From: Thermomonas sp. | GTDB taxonomy: Bacteria > Pseudomonadota > Gammaproteobacteria > Xanthomonadales > Xanthomonadaceae | Assembly (NCBI GenBank): GCA_016720345.1 | Contig: JADKKV010000003.1 | Span: 62,001-126,000 of the forward strand | DNA: 64,000 nt | Direction: 5' to 3' | Part shown: in pieces, positions 1 through 11,647 of the stretch | Layout: each line of letters begins with the position of its first letter | How positions within the stretch are numbered: the first letter of the stretch is position 1 | Notes under the pieces: model-generated | Seen by the model: only the letters and a program-made list of their open reading frames with translations | Database searches by the model: none | What the model was told of the DNA's origin: nothing | Position numbers and translations under genes: made by a program

Positions 1-384
1 GGCCGCGACCGCCAGGAACGGCAGCGAGAACAACGCGATCAGCAGCGCCTGGAACTGGAACATCGCGAACCACTTGCGCTGGTCGTTGCCCCAGCGCAGC
101 CGCAACTGGGCATAGCGGCCGTCCTCTGCCTCGCCGCGCACGCGGTGCCACAGGTACAGGCCCAGGCGCAGGCCCCACAGGCCGCCGAGCACCGCCAGCA
201 GCGCGCGTGGCAGCAGCGCGCCGCCACCGGTGGCGGCCGCCAGCACCGCCGCCCCGCCCACGCCGAACGACCAGACCACGTCCACGATGCCCGCGTTCGT
301 GCGCGTGCGCTGCCAGCGCCAGCCGAGGGTTTGCGCCAGCGCGGCGACCAGCCACACCAGCAGGAGTTGCTGCCACGGATTCAT
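1..384 (-). CDS. DUF1295 (steroid 5-alpha-reductase-like) membrane protein, partial
   Basis: The gene starts with ATG at 384 and runs off the left edge in frame, giving the first 128 residues. It opens with a hydrophobic segment rich in Leu, Val and Ala. It then has the NAGIVDVVWSFG stretch, followed by further hydrophobic blocks and the charged GEAEDGRYAQLR loop. These are typical of DUF1295 enzymes, which resemble steroid 5-alpha reductases and isoprenylcysteine methyltransferases. The start overlaps the stop of the DUF2878 gene by four bases (ATGA), so it is the last visible gene of the lipid operon. A role in reducing or modifying lipids is inferred from the family and neighbours. Confidence 0.82.
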   Translation of the reverse strand, partial: MNPWQQLLLVWLVAALAQTLGWRWQRTRTNAGIVDVVWSFGVGGAAVLAAATGGGALLPRALLAVLGGLWGLRLGLYLWHRVRGEAEDGRYAQLRLRWGNDQRKWFAMFQFQALLIALFSLPFLAVAA

Positions 385-917
385 GCGGAGACCTCGCGTT
401 GGACCAGAGTGGTTGCCGGGTCGACGCGGGCGATGGCGACCAGCAGCCACATCGCGAAGCCCCAGCCGAAGCCCAGCAGCAGTGTCGCCTGCAGGGGCAT
501 GTTGAACACCACCGCGTCGAAGCCGCGCGCGGCGCCCGAGTACGCCAGGGGGCCGCCCATCGCACCGAACAGGACCGCGGCCAGCGGGCGCGCCAGCAGC
601 CACTGCATGGAATGCTGCAGGGTCATCGCGAAGGCCGCCCACAGCGCCACGATCCATGCCGGCGCCGGCAATGCAGGCAGCGGTGCGGCATAGGCCAGCC
701 AGCCGGTGGCCGCCAGCGCACCGTCCAGCAGCAGCCCGCAGGCCAGCGCCGCCGCCACCAGCCGCAGGTCGGAGCGGCGCCGTGGCGACTGCCACCATGT
801 CAGTGCCGCGAAGCCCAGGCAGGCGACGATGCCCGGCCACGCCAGTCCGCGCGCGGCGAAGCCGACCGCGACGAACCACGCCGCCTGGTAGCCCAGCAAG
901 TTGATCCAGAAGCGCAT
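381..917 (-). CDS. DUF2878 family integral membrane protein
   Basis: This 178-residue protein has about five hydrophobic segments and resembles DUF2878, a small membrane family usually found beside cyclopropane-fatty-acid-synthase-like genes. No catalytic motif is visible. It lies one base after the methyltransferase stop and overlaps the DUF1295 start by four bases, so co-translation is likely. Its function is unknown; by context it may help membrane-lipid modification or hold the soluble methyltransferase at the membrane. Confidence 0.82.
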   Translation of the reverse strand: MRFWINLLGYQAAWFVAVGFAARGLAWPGIVACLGFAALTWWQSPRRRSDLRLVAAALACGLLLDGALAATGWLAYAAPLPALPAPAWIVALWAAFAMTLQHSMQWLLARPLAAVLFGAMGGPLAYSGAARGFDAVVFNMPLQATLLLGFGWGFAMWLLVAIARVDPATTLVQREVSA

Positions 918-918
918 C

Positions 919-2181
919 TCAGGCCTCCAGCAGGCCGGGCAGGTAGGAGCCGCCGCGCCAGCCCGGCTTCGCCATCAGCAGGTGGGCGACGCCGATGGAG
1001 CGTTCGCGGAAGCCGCCTTCGCAATAGGCCAGGTAGAACTCCCACATGCGCAGGAAGCGCTCGTCGTAGCCCTGCGCGCGGGCTTCATCGCGGCGTGCCA
1101 GGAAGCGTTCGCGCCAATGCAGCAGCGTGCGCGCGTACGACGGCCCGAAATCCTCCAGGTGCACCAGCGCGAGGTCGGTGCTGCGGGCCTTCGCCGCCAG
1201 CATCGCCGCGATCGACGGGATGAACGAGCCGGGGAAGATGTGCCGCTTGATGAAGTCCACGCTGCGCAGCGCCTGCTCGTAGCGGTGGTCCTCGATGGTG
1301 ATCGCCTGCACCAGCGCCAGCCCTTCCGGCTTCAGCAGGCGGCAGAGCGTGGCGAAATAGGTGTCCAGGTATTGCGCGCCGATCGCCTCGATCATCTCGA
1401 TCGAGACCAGCTTGTCGTACTGGCCCTGCAGGTCGCGGTAGTCCGACAGCAGCACCGTGACCCGGTCCTGCAGGCCGGCATCGGCCACCCGTTGGCTGGC
1501 CAGCGCGTGCTGTTCGCGGGAGATCGTGGTGGTGGTGACCCGGCAGCCGTGGCGGCGCGCGGCATGCACGGCGAAACCGCCCCAGCCGGTGCCGATTTCG
1601 ACCACGTGGTCGTCCGGCCCCAGCCGCAACTTGTCGCAGATGCGATCCAGCTTGCGGGTGGAGGCGATGTCCAGCGGTTCGTCCTCGCCGGCATACAGCG
1701 CGGACGAGTACATCAGGTCGTCCGACAGGAACAGCTGGAAGAAGTCGTTGCCGAGGTCGTAGTGCGCAGCGATGTTGCGGCGCGCACCGCTGCGGGTGTT
1801 GCGGCGCAGGGCATTCCAGCCGCGCATCGCCAGCCCGCCCAGGCGCGCCGGGCCGCGCTCCATCGCATCCAGCAGGTCGCGGTTGCGCACCAGCAGTTGC
1901 ACCAGCGCGACCAGGTCGTCGCAGTCCCAGTCGCCGTCCATGAACGCCTCCGCGGCGCCCACGCTGCCGTTGCCGGCCAGCGCGCGGTAGAACCCGGGGC
2001 CATGCACGCGCAGGCGCAGCGGCGGCGCGTCACCGCGGCCCACGCATTCGCTGCCCAGCGCGTCGTGCAGTTCCACTGCGCGGCCCTCCAAGGCATCGAG
2101 CTGGCGCAGCAGGCGGGTGCGCAGGAAGCGGTCGAGGCCGGTGTAGGCGTTGGCGGGCGCGGTGTGGACGATGGCGTTCAT
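919..2181 (-). CDS. Cyclopropane-fatty-acyl-phospholipid synthase family methyltransferase
   Basis: This 420-residue S-adenosylmethionine enzyme of the CFA synthase family transfers a methyl(ene) group to the double bond of phospholipid acyl chains. The [22 protein letters not shown] block, the [18 protein letters not shown]-binding loop and the SIEMIEAIG segment are all visible. The ATG at 2181 overlaps the DUF1365 stop by four bases. Related CFA-like enzymes in sigmaE/ChrR regulons make methylated or furan-type fatty acids or act in singlet-oxygen signalling, so the product may not be a plain cyclopropane. The gene symbol is left blank for that reason. Confidence 0.9.
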   Translation of the reverse strand: MNAIVHTAPANAYTGLDRFLRTRLLRQLDALEGRAVELHDALGSECVGRGDAPPLRLRVHGPGFYRALAGNGSVGAAEAFMDGDWDCDDLVALVQLLVRNRDLLDAMERGPARLGGLAMRGWNALRRNTRSGARRNIAAHYDLGNDFFQLFLSDDLMYSSALYAGEDEPLDIASTRKLDRICDKLRLGPDDHVVEIGTGWGGFAVHAARRHGCRVTTTTISREQHALASQRVADAGLQDRVTVLLSDYRDLQGQYDKLVSIEMIEAIGAQYLDTYFATLCRLLKPEGLALVQAITIEDHRYEQALRSVDFIKRHIFPGSFIPSIAAMLAAKARSTDLALVHLEDFGPSYARTLLHWRERFLARRDEARAQGYDERFLRMWEFYLAYCEGGFRERSIGVAHLLMAKPGWRGGSYLPGLLEA

Positions 2182-2948
2182 CGCGTCGATTCCAGTCGTG
2201 AAGGGTGGTCGTGGACGGGCACGCGCTTCAACCACAGCCGCAGCGCCTGCCAATGGATGCCGGCGACCACCTGCGCGGTCATCAGCGGGTAGCGCCAGAG
2301 CACGCGTGCCAGGCTGCGTCCGTCCAGCGGTCGCCGCTGCAGGTGCAGGTCGGCATCGAACTCGCGGGTGTCGCCGTCGCACACGTCCATGTGCACGCGC
2401 AGCTCGTCGCCAGGAACGCTGAAGGCCCAGCCGTAGCGCCGGTCCATCGGCAGGAACGGGGACACGTGGAAGGCCTTGTCGAAGCCCCAATGCAGCATGC
2501 GGCCGCGGCGCCCGGCGTCGGCAACCCGCAGCACGTAAGCGTGGCGCTCCTTCCACGGCGTGTTGGTGATTTCGGCGACGATGCTGTGCAGCGCGCCGGT
2601 GGCATCGAAGCAGTAGTAGAAGCTGACCGGGTTGAAGCTGAGGCCGGCGTAGCGCAGGTGGGTGAGCAGGCGCACCGGGCCCGGAGGACGCTCGCCGGTG
2701 GCGGCCTGCACGCGGTCGCGCACCGCCTCGGCCAGCGGTTGCGCGGGATCGCCGAGGTAATCGCGGCGGTGGAACGCGGCCAGGTTGCGGCGCTCCACCG
2801 ACCACAGCCAGCGGTCGCGGAACACGGTGTCCACTTCGTCGAGGTCCAGGTAAAGCTGCGCCATCCGGTAACCGAACGCGTGCGCGCACGGCGCATGCCG
2901 GCGATGCCGCACGGTGCCTTCATAGACCGCACTGGCGATGCTGGTCAC
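2178..2948 (-). CDS. DUF1365 family protein
   Basis: The protein has 256 residues from a GTG start at 2948 that overlaps the upstream stop as GTGA. An internal ATG ([10 protein letters not shown]) is a less likely start. The block [13 protein letters not shown], the [14 protein letters not shown] segment and the DKAFHVSPF motif are diagnostic of DUF1365. This family is nearly always paired with a flavin amine-oxidase-like protein and a CFA-like methyltransferase, as here. Its biochemistry is not settled; a part in making or modifying methylated fatty acids is inferred from this linkage. Confidence 0.88.
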   Translation of the reverse strand: MTSIASAVYEGTVRHRRHAPCAHAFGYRMAQLYLDLDEVDTVFRDRWLWSVERRNLAAFHRRDYLGDPAQPLAEAVRDRVQAATGERPPGPVRLLTHLRYAGLSFNPVSFYYCFDATGALHSIVAEITNTPWKERHAYVLRVADAGRRGRMLHWGFDKAFHVSPFLPMDRRYGWAFSVPGDELRVHMDVCDGDTREFDADLHLQRRPLDGRSLARVLWRYPLMTAQVVAGIHWQALRLWLKRVPVHDHPSRLESTR

Positions 2949-4249
2949 GCGGCCGCCGCCATGCTTCGCACGCGCTTCGCTGGCGGCGTTGCCGTGGCGG
3001 CCACGCCGGGCCATGCCACGCCGAGCGCGCGCGCGACTTCCACCCCGCTGCGGATGCCGTCTTCGTGGAAACCCCAACCCCAGTAGGCACCGGCGAACCA
3101 GGTGTGGCGGGTGCCCTGGATCTCGTGCCGGCGTGCCTGCGCGGCGACCGCGGCGTGGGTGTAGACCGGATGCTGGTAGCCGCGGCGGACCAGGATGCGC
3201 GCCGGGTCGATGTCGCCGGTGCGGTTCAGGGTCACCACCAGCGGCGTCTCGCCGGGCAGGCCCTGCAGCAGGTTCATGCAGTAGCTCACGGTGCAGGCCT
3301 GCGCGGGATCCGCCGGCAGGTAGGCGTTCCAGGCGGCCCACGCCTTGCGGTTGCGCGGCAGCAGGCGTGCGTCGGTGTGCAGCACGGTGTCGTTGTGCTG
3401 GTAGGTGATCGCGCCGAGGATGTCGCGTTCCAGATAGCTCGCATCCTCGAGCAGCGCCAGCGCCTGGTCGCTGTGGCAGGCCAGCACGACCTGGTCGAAG
3501 CGCTCGCTGCCGGCATCGCAGCGCACGGCCGCGCCATCGGCATCGCGGGCGATCGCGCGCACCGGCGAGCGCAGCCGCACCTGCACGTCCCAGCGCGCGG
3601 TCATCGCCTCCACGTAGCGCCGCGAGCCGCCGCGCACCACCCGCCATTCGGGCCGCCCGGCCAGCTGCAGCATGTGGTGGTTGGCCATGAACTGGACCAG
3701 GTAACGGGCCGGGAAACGCAGGATGTCGACCGCCGGCGAAGACCACAGCGCGCTCGCCATCGGCACCAGGTGCTGGTCGCGGAAGGCATCGCCGTAACCC
3801 TTGGCCTGCAGGTAGTCGCCGAGCGCCGGGCCCGGGCCGTCGCCCGCGAGCAGTTCGGGTGCGTTGCGGTAGAAGCGGACCAGGTCGCGCAGCATGCCCA
3901 GGAACCGCGGCGAGGCGAGGTTGCGGCGCTGGCAGAACAGCGCATCCAGCGAGGTCGCGTTGTATTCCAGGCCGCTGCCGGCGTCCTGCACCGAGAAGCC
4001 CATGGTGGTCGCCTGGGTGGCGACGCCAAGTTCTTCGAACAGGCGGGTCAGCAGCGGGTAGTGCTGCGGGTTGTGGACGATGAAGCCGGTGTCCACCTCC
4101 AGCATCCGCCCGTCGACCTCGACCCGATGGGTATCGGTGTGGCCGCCGAGGTAGTCGTTGCCCTCGAACAGCACCACCTCATGCTTGCGCGACAGCAGCA
4201 GCGCCGCCGACAGCCCGCTGATGCCCGACCCGACGACCGCGATCCGCAT
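2945..4249 (-). CDS. FAD-dependent oxidoreductase (NAD(P)-binding, amine-oxidase-like)
   Basis: This 434-residue flavoprotein begins with the dinucleotide-binding sequence [20 protein letters not shown], followed by the [14 protein letters not shown] segment of the amine-oxidase/phytoene-desaturase fold. The C-terminal [14 protein letters not shown] stretch fits the second FAD contact. It lies one base after the desaturase and overlaps DUF1365 by four bases. With its neighbours it likely forms an acyl-chain-modifying set, such as desaturation or oxidation of methylated acyl chains. The substrate cannot be read from sequence. Confidence 0.88.
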   Translation of the reverse strand: MRIAVVGSGISGLSAALLLSRKHEVVLFEGNDYLGGHTDTHRVEVDGRMLEVDTGFIVHNPQHYPLLTRLFEELGVATQATTMGFSVQDAGSGLEYNATSLDALFCQRRNLASPRFLGMLRDLVRFYRNAPELLAGDGPGPALGDYLQAKGYGDAFRDQHLVPMASALWSSPAVDILRFPARYLVQFMANHHMLQLAGRPEWRVVRGGSRRYVEAMTARWDVQVRLRSPVRAIARDADGAAVRCDAGSERFDQVVLACHSDQALALLEDASYLERDILGAITYQHNDTVLHTDARLLPRNRKAWAAWNAYLPADPAQACTVSYCMNLLQGLPGETPLVVTLNRTGDIDPARILVRRGYQHPVYTHAAVAAQARRHEIQGTRHTWFAGAYWGWGFHEDGIRSGVEVARALGVAWPGVAATATPPAKRVRSMAAAA

Positions 4250-4250
4250 C

Positions 4251-5204
4251 TCAGTTCTCCACCTTCGCCAGTACCCAGGCGGGCACCGGCTTGAGGTCGC
4301 GCACCAGCCCCAGCGCCTGCATCGCGCGCAGGCCGTACCAGGTCAGGTCGATCTCCCACCAGCGGAAGCCCTGGCGCGCGCTGCCCGGGAAGAAGTGGTG
4401 GTTGTTGTGCCAGCCCTCGCCGAAGGTGATCAGCGCCAGCCACAGGTTGTTGCGGCTGTCGTCGCGGGTGTCGAAGCGGCGCTTGCCCCAGCGGTGGGCC
4501 AGCGAGTTGATGGTGACGGTGGCGTGGAACAGGACCACGGTGGAGACGAAGAAGCCCCACACCAGCAACTGCGGGCCATTGGTGCCAAGGCCGGGCGCCC
4601 AGCGCTCGAGGGCCATGCCGGCCAGGAACAGCAGCACGGCCAGCGCGACCGGCACGGCGGTATCGAAGCGGTCCAGCCAGCGCAGTTCCGGGTACCGGAT
4701 GAGGTCGCCGATGCGCGAAGGATCTGTGCGGAAGCCGCCGCGGGTCAGGAACCAGCCGGCGTGGCTGCGCCAGAAGCCCTTGCGCGGGCTGTGCGGGTCG
4801 GCCGCGGTATCCGCATGCCGGTGGTGGTGGCGATGGTGGGCGGCCCACCACAACGGCCCGCGCTGCACCGAAGCCGCGCCCAGCAGCGCGAACGCGAACT
4901 GGACAACGCGCGAAGTGCGGAACGTGCGATGCGAGAAGTAGCGGTGGTAGAAGCCGGTGATCGCGAACATGCGCAGCGCATACAGCGCCACCGCCACCCA
5001 CAGCGCGGTCGCGGACACCCCGACCCACAGCACGCCAAGGCAGGCCAGGTGCATGCCGATGAACGGCAGCGCGCGCAGCCAGTCGATGCGGTCGTCGCCG
5101 CCGCGGTCGGGCGCGGGCGCGGCATCACTGTCGAACCACTGGCGCAACGCGGCCAGCCGCGGCTGCGCGGTCGGTGGCTGGCGTGGGGGAGGGTTGCGCG
5201 ACAT
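4251..5204 (-). CDS. Acyl-CoA / phospholipid fatty-acid desaturase
   Basis: This 317-residue membrane di-iron desaturase has the three histidine boxes of the family: HRYFSH, HHRHHHRH and HNNHH. Hydrophobic pairs lie around residues 45-85 and 185-235. It introduces a cis double bond, probably delta-9, into acyl chains using oxygen and an electron donor. The ATG at 5204 has a CAGGAG ribosome site 7 bases upstream. It is the first gene of the five-gene lipid block and has its own candidate sigmaE-type promoter at 5228-5258. Its product could be the substrate of the methyltransferase downstream. Confidence 0.9.
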   Translation of the reverse strand: MSRNPPPRQPPTAQPRLAALRQWFDSDAAPAPDRGGDDRIDWLRALPFIGMHLACLGVLWVGVSATALWVAVALYALRMFAITGFYHRYFSHRTFRTSRVVQFAFALLGAASVQRGPLWWAAHHRHHHRHADTAADPHSPRKGFWRSHAGWFLTRGGFRTDPSRIGDLIRYPELRWLDRFDTAVPVALAVLLFLAGMALERWAPGLGTNGPQLLVWGFFVSTVVLFHATVTINSLAHRWGKRRFDTRDDSRNNLWLALITFGEGWHNNHHFFPGSARQGFRWWEIDLTWYGLRAMQALGLVRDLKPVPAWVLAKVEN

Positions 5205-5227
5205 CCGGGGCTCCTGTTTCCTGCCAC

Positions 5228-5258
5228 TGCATACGGCGCGGCGGCGAATCCGGATGCA
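5228..5258 (-). promoter_or_regulatory. Candidate sigmaE (ECF11-like) promoter of the lipid operon
   Basis: On the minus strand, TGCATCC (5258-5252) is followed by exactly 18 bases and TATGCA (5233-5228). The same TGCATCC, 18-base spacer and TA-rich hexamer lie before the sigma-factor gene (7447-7477), and the eight bases after TGCATCC are nearly identical too. It resembles the known TGATCC-type -35 element of Rhodobacter sigmaE promoters. The leader to the desaturase ATG would be under 25 bases. Confidence 0.5.
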
Positions 5259-5285
5259 GGCGCGGGACGCCGCGGCTGCGGGCGA

Positions 5286-6062
5286 TCAGAAGCGGCAGCG
5301 TCCCGCCAGCGGCAGGCTGCGGGCATCGGCGAGCTCCTGCGCGGTGGCCGTGCGTGGCGTGCGCTCGAACACGATCCGCACCTGCGGGTGGTCGCCATCG
5401 CCATCGCGCAGGTTGCCGGTGCCGGCGAATTCGAGCAGGCGCTGGTCGTCGCGTGCGTACAGCAGGGTCACGTCCGGCACCGCGAACCCGAACCACGCAT
5501 CCAGCCGCATGCGCAGGCGTTCGGCAGGCACGCCGTTCCAGTCGACGCTGGCGACACGCTGCACCTGCACCGGGTAGAAGCGCTTGCGGCTGGGCACCAG
5601 GAACTGCAGTTTCACCGCTTCGCCGCGCACCAGTCGCGGCCAGTGCCTGCGCACCGCGGCGTCGAATCCGGCATCGATCACGCCATCGGCGGGGATCGCC
5701 AGCACCCGCGTCGCCTCCGCCCGGCCGGGCGCGTGCACGAACACGCTGCGTCCGCCGGCCGCGGCGCGCACGCCTTCGCGGTAGCCATCGCGCGCGTCTT
5801 CCAGCGCGAAGTCGGGCGCCAGCGGCGAGGGCGCGGCCAGCACCCGCTTGCGGGCGAACGCCGCGCCATCCGCGCAGCGATACAGCACCCAGCGGTCCGG
5901 CCGCGGGCCGGGCAGGGTCCAGTGGGTTTCCCGGTACAGCAGGCGGCCGTCGCCTGCTGCCAGCACCCTGGCCTCGTCGCGACGCACGTCGGCGGCGCTG
6001 GCCGCCATGCTGGCGAACACCAGGGCGACGAAGCAGGCGAGCGCGGGCAGCGGTGCAGTCAC
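5286..6062 (-). CDS. Uncharacterised exported protein of the sigmaE/ChrR locus
   Basis: The protein has 258 residues from a GTG start at 6062. The first 24 residues (VTAPLPALACFVALVFASMAASAA in two parts: a short polar start, then a hydrophobic run ending ASA-A) look like a Sec signal peptide. The mature part is soluble and mixed in composition, with no motif I recognise. A tyrosine/arginine-rich beginning (LLYRETHWTLPGP) and the stretch DVTLLYARDD are notable. It lies between the anti-sigma gene and the desaturase operon. A periplasmic role in the same stress response is inferred from position only. The start is uncertain because the ribosome site is weak. Confidence 0.65.
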   Translation of the reverse strand: MTAPLPALACFVALVFASMAASAADVRRDEARVLAAGDGRLLYRETHWTLPGPRPDRWVLYRCADGAAFARKRVLAAPSPLAPDFALEDARDGYREGVRAAAGGRSVFVHAPGRAEATRVLAIPADGVIDAGFDAAVRRHWPRLVRGEAVKLQFLVPSRKRFYPVQVQRVASVDWNGVPAERLRMRLDAWFGFAVPDVTLLYARDDQRLLEFAGTGNLRDGDGDHPQVRIVFERTPRTATAQELADARSLPLAGRCRF

Positions 6063-6129
6063 GACGGATTCCGGTGCGCGGATGGTTGCCAGCAGAGACG
6101 GCCAGGCCGTCGCGGTGGATGCAGCAGGG

Positions 6130-6790
6130 TCAGATCCCGAACACCGGCTGCAAGCGGCGGGCCAGCCAGCCAGGAAAGCGCAGCGGTGCATCCAGCGCCG
6201 ACACGCAGATGCAGGGCACCCCGGCGGTGGTGACCGGCTGGTGCTCGATCTCGCTGTCGAGGTCGGCGACGTCGCCGGCGGCGAAGTGGCCCAGGGCGTC
6301 GTCGTAGGCGCCGGACAGGATCTGGGTGATCTCGCTGCCGCCATGGCTGTGCACCGGCATCCGCTTGCCCGGCGCGATCCGCAGCATCAGCAGGCTGGCG
6401 CCGCTGGGGCCGGGGCGGCGGATGAAATGCATGCCGGGTCCCATCCAGCGCCACTTGAGCTCGCGGTAGGAGGCGCCGAAATACGGCTGCAGCGGCGCCG
6501 GGATGCGGTCGGGATCGCGGCCCTGCGGCTGGCTGGCGCGCACGGGCGCCGGCGGGTGGCATCCAGGCGTTCCAGCATCGCCGCGCGCAACTGCCGGGCA
6601 CGGTCCTCCAGCGCCGGCTGCGGGTGCTGCTGTTCGATCAGCTGGCCGCCGACGCGCTCCGCGCGCGCCACCGCATCGCGGCAGGCGGCGCAGCCTTCCA
6701 GGTGGGTGGCGACGATCGCCGCCAGTTCCGGCAGCAGCGCGCCCGCCGCGTGGCTGAGCACGGTGGCCGGGTCGAGGTGGTGGCGCGGAT

Positions 6791-6794
<4 letters not shown>
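6130..6794 (-). pseudogene. chrR: ChrR-type anti-sigma factor, frameshifted between zinc domain and cupin domain
   Basis: From ATG 6794 the frame encodes an anti-sigma domain with ligands His6, His31, Cys35 and Cys38 (THLEGCAAC), the same positions as in Rhodobacter ChrR. Near 6543-6550 homology moves to another frame (6130-6543), which carries the cupin-like domain. That part keeps PVHSHGGSE and a later EHQP, the likely zinc ligands. In the first frame translation would run into unrelated sequence and stop at 6387-6389. One missing base, or two extra, in a GC-rich run would explain this. The second half could also start at GTG 6543 as a separate protein. The ATG overlaps the sigma-factor stop (ATGA), as expected for a sigma/anti-sigma pair. 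ChrR normally holds its sigma factor inactive until singlet oxygen appears. Confidence 0.75.
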
Positions 6795-9528
<2,734 letters not shown>

Positions 9529-9591
9529 TACGGGTGCGAGGCGTCCGCACGCGGCGTCTTTCGCGCGCGGCTTGCTGCGCGGCCTTGCTGC

Positions 9592-9618
9592 AAAAAAAAG
9601 GGCCCGCAGTGCGGGCCC
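9592..9618 (-). terminator. Rho-independent terminator of azoR
   Basis: On the minus strand a GGGCCCGC / GCGGGCCC hairpin with a 3-base loop (9600-9618) is followed by eight T residues (9599-9592). The T run is on the side that serves the azoreductase gene. It may also slow transcription from serS on the other strand. Confidence 0.85.
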
Positions 9619-9663
9619 GTCGCGTTCCTGCGCAGGGGAGGGGCTGGGAACGCGAAACCTGGT

Positions 9664-10245
9664 TCAGGCCGCCAGTGGCGGCGCGACGTCGATCCTGCCG
9701 TGCGCATCGGACATCGCGGCTGCCCGCTGTTCCGGCGACACCGCGAGGCCTTCGACGGTGACGAATTCGATGTCGTCGATGCCAAGGAAGCCGAACACGA
9801 AGCGCAGGTAGGGTTCGACGAAGTTGCTGCTGGCATCGGCGGCATGGAAGCCGCCATAGCTGGCGGCGACGACCACCCGCTTGCCGCCAGCCAGGCCCTG
9901 CGGGCCGTCGGCGGTGTAGCGGAAGGTCTTGCCGGCCACTGCCACCCGGTCGATCCACGCCTTCAGCTGGCTGGGGATGCCGAAGTTGTACATCGGCGCG
10001 CCGACCACGATCACGTCGGCCTGCAGGAATTCGTCCATCACGGTGGCGGCGAGCGCGGCTTCGTCGGCATCGGCCTGGGCCAGCGAGGCGCCGCTCAGGT
10101 GCGGCAGCGGATCCGCGGCGAGATCGCGATGGACGACTGCCAGGCCGGGCATTTCGCGCTGCCAGCGGGCCACCACCGCCGCACTGAGTTCGCGGCTGGC
10201 CGACTGCGGGCCGAGGATGCTGGAATCGAGGTGGAGGAGTTTCAT
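9664..10245 (-). CDS. azoR: FMN-dependent NADH-azoreductase
   Basis: This 193-residue flavodoxin-like quinone/azo reductase opens with the FMN phosphate loop in MKLLHLDSSILGPQSASREL. It then has the APMYNFGIPSQLKAWIDR segment typical of AzoR/AcpD. It reduces quinones and azo compounds with two electrons from NADH, limiting thiol and quinone stress. It is divergent from a LysR regulator, with 117 bases between the starts, so control by that regulator is likely. A strong hairpin terminator follows. Confidence 0.95.
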   Translation of the reverse strand: MKLLHLDSSILGPQSASRELSAAVVARWQREMPGLAVVHRDLAADPLPHLSGASLAQADADEAALAATVMDEFLQADVIVVGAPMYNFGIPSQLKAWIDRVAVAGKTFRYTADGPQGLAGGKRVVVAASYGGFHAADASSNFVEPYLRFVFGFLGIDDIEFVTVEGLAVSPEQRAAAMSDAHGRIDVAPPLAA

Positions 10246-10328
10246 GGGTGGTCCCCGTCTGCGGGCGGCGATGTGCCGCGTCGGGGTGCATCGTGCGCTG
10301 TTGCATATCCGGGATAAACAGGTTTCAA

Positions 10329-10354
10329 TATCACGATACGTTCCATACATGGAA
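10329..10354. promoter_or_regulatory. Two adjacent palindromes between azoR and the LysR gene
   Basis: TATC-AC-GATA (10329-10338) and TTCCAT-AC-ATGGAA (10341-10354) are both perfect inverted repeats with a 2-base AC centre. They lie 8 bases before the LysR-type ATG at 10363. They are plausible operator sites for the divergent regulator, although the short distance also fits repression of its own gene. Confidence 0.45.
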
Positions 10355-10362
10355 TTATCGAC

Positions 10363-11328
10363 ATGCAAGACCTGAACGACCTGTACTACTTCGCAGCAGT
10401 CGTCGACCACGGCGGGTTCGCCGCCGCGGAACGGGCGCTGGGGATCCCGAAATCGCGCCTGAGCCGGCGCATCAGCGCGCTGGAAAGCGAACTCGGGGTG
10501 CGCCTGCTGCAGCGGTCGACCCGGCGTTTCGCGGTCACCGACGTCGGCACCAGCGTGCATCGCCACGCGCAGTCGATGCTGGCCGAAGCGCAGGCCGCGC
10601 GTGAAGTGGTGGACCGCCTCAGCGCGGAACCGCGCGGCACCGTGCGGGTCAGCCTGCCGGTGTCGATGGCGCAACAGCAGTTCCCGAAACTGCTGCCCGA
10701 ATTCATGGCGCTGTACCCGAAGGTGCGGGTGCAACTGGTCATCAGCAACCGCCGGGTCGACGTGATCAACGAGGGCGTGGACGTGGCCCTGCGCGTCCGC
10801 ACCAAGCTCGACGATGACGGCAGCCTGGTGATGCGCAGCTTCGGCCAGGTGCAGGAGCTGCTGGTCGCCAGCCCGAGCTACCTCGACCGCGCCGGCCGCC
10901 CGCAGGCGCCGGAGGAATTGCGCGACCACGTCACCCTCAGCATCAGCGAGGACGAGGCGCGCCAGCGCTGGGAACTGCACGGCCCGGACGGCGAGGTGCG
11001 GCGGATCGAATTGCAGCCGCGCGTCACCGGGTTCGACTTCCCGATGATGCAGGCGATGGCGGAGGGTGGCATCGGCATCACCCTGCTGCCGGAAACCGTC
11101 TGCGCCGACGCGGTGCGCCGGGGCGACCTCGAAGTGGTGCTGCCGGACTGGCGGCTGCCGCAGGGCATCGCCCACGCGGTGTTCGCCTCCCGTCGCGGCC
11201 TGCTCCCGGCGGTGCGGGTGTTCATCGACTTCCTGGCCGAGCGCCTGCCTGCGCTGCTGGACGCCGCACGCCTGGAATGCAGCGAGAAGGGTTGCCATGG
11301 CAACGGCACGAAGCCCAGGAAGGCATGA
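10363..11328 (+). CDS. LysR-family transcriptional regulator
   Basis: The protein has 321 residues. The winged helix-turn-helix at residues about 3-62 contains GGFAAAERALGIPKSRLSRR, typical of LysR proteins. A periplasmic-binding-like effector domain follows from about residue 90. It resembles the AaeR/CrgA group that controls quinone and azo reductases or efflux. It faces azoR, which is probably its target. The stop lies two bases before the tRNA-Ser CCA end on the opposite strand. Confidence 0.9.
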   Translation: MQDLNDLYYFAAVVDHGGFAAAERALGIPKSRLSRRISALESELGVRLLQRSTRRFAVTDVGTSVHRHAQSMLAEAQAAREVVDRLSAEPRGTVRVSLPVSMAQQQFPKLLPEFMALYPKVRVQLVISNRRVDVINEGVDVALRVRTKLDDDGSLVMRSFGQVQELLVASPSYLDRAGRPQAPEELRDHVTLSISEDEARQRWELHGPDGEVRRIELQPRVTGFDFPMMQAMAEGGIGITLLPETVCADAVRRGDLEVVLPDWRLPQGIAHAVFASRRGLLPAVRVFIDFLAERLPALLDAARLECSEKGCHGNGTKPRKA

Positions 11329-11330
11329 TC

Positions 11331-11420
11331 TGGCGGAAGCGGTGAGATTCGAACTCACGGATGGTTTGACCCATCGCCGGTTTTCAAGACCGGTGCCTTA
11401 AACCGCTCGGCCACGCTTCC
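11331..11420 (-). tRNA. tRNA-Ser (anticodon TGA)
   Basis: The minus-strand sequence begins GGAAGCGTGGCCGAG and ends with the matching acceptor strand and an encoded CCA (11333-11331). The anticodon TGA is at 11386-11384 in a CTTGAAA loop. The TTCGAATC T-arm is present. The 90-base length and long variable arm fit a class II serine tRNA reading UCN codons. Confidence 0.97.
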
Positions 11421-11454
11421 GTGGCGCAGATTGTCGCATGGGCATTGAGTTCGA

Positions 11455-11478
11455 CAAATCGGCAGGATTGCCGATTTG
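11455..11478. repeat. Perfect 10-bp inverted repeat upstream of the response regulator
   Basis: CAAATCGGCA and TGCCGATTTG are perfectly complementary around a 4-base GGAT loop. No T run follows, so it is not an ordinary terminator. It lies between the tRNA and the GacA-like gene, with further small hairpins after it (11480-11525). Confidence 0.6.
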
Positions 11479-11509
11479 GACAGCCGCAGGCTGCCCGCGC
11501 AGCGGGTGA

Positions 11510-11525
11510 GGGCCATGGATGGCCC
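11510..11525. repeat. CCATGGATGG-cored palindrome
   Basis: GGGCCAT-GG-ATGGCCC is a perfect palindrome with a 2-base centre. The same 14-base core, GGCCATGGATGGCC, occurs in the guaB-guaA gap (57587-57600) inside a longer palindrome, which suggests a dispersed intergenic element. Confidence 0.5.
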
Positions 11526-11554
11526 GAATCTATCCCACTCTCTCCGCCACCCTC

Positions 11555-11570
11555 GTAGGACTTTTCCTAC
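11555..11570. promoter_or_regulatory. GacA-like operator palindrome upstream of the response regulator
   Basis: GTAGGA-CTTT-TCCTAC is a perfect inverted repeat about 78 bases before the ATG. Read as GTAGG-N6-CCTAC, it has the spacing of the known GacA upstream activating site (TGTAAG-N6-CTTACA), with one changed base per arm. This suggests the regulator controls its own gene. Confidence 0.45.
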
Positions 11571-11647
11571 TGCCTGGTGCGGCATTCCCGGCTTGGCGAC
11601 GGTCGGTGGCGGGCGTAGCGTGTCCCCATCAATCGGGGGGAGCTGCA

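Noticed and set aside
919-2889. Longer methyltransferase start with an Arg-rich extension
   Set aside because: The extra part overlaps DUF1365 coding sequence in another frame. MNAIVH at 2181 has a normal four-base operon overlap.
9592-9618. Terminator assigned to serS
   Set aside because: The T run follows the hairpin only on the minus strand, which serves azoR.
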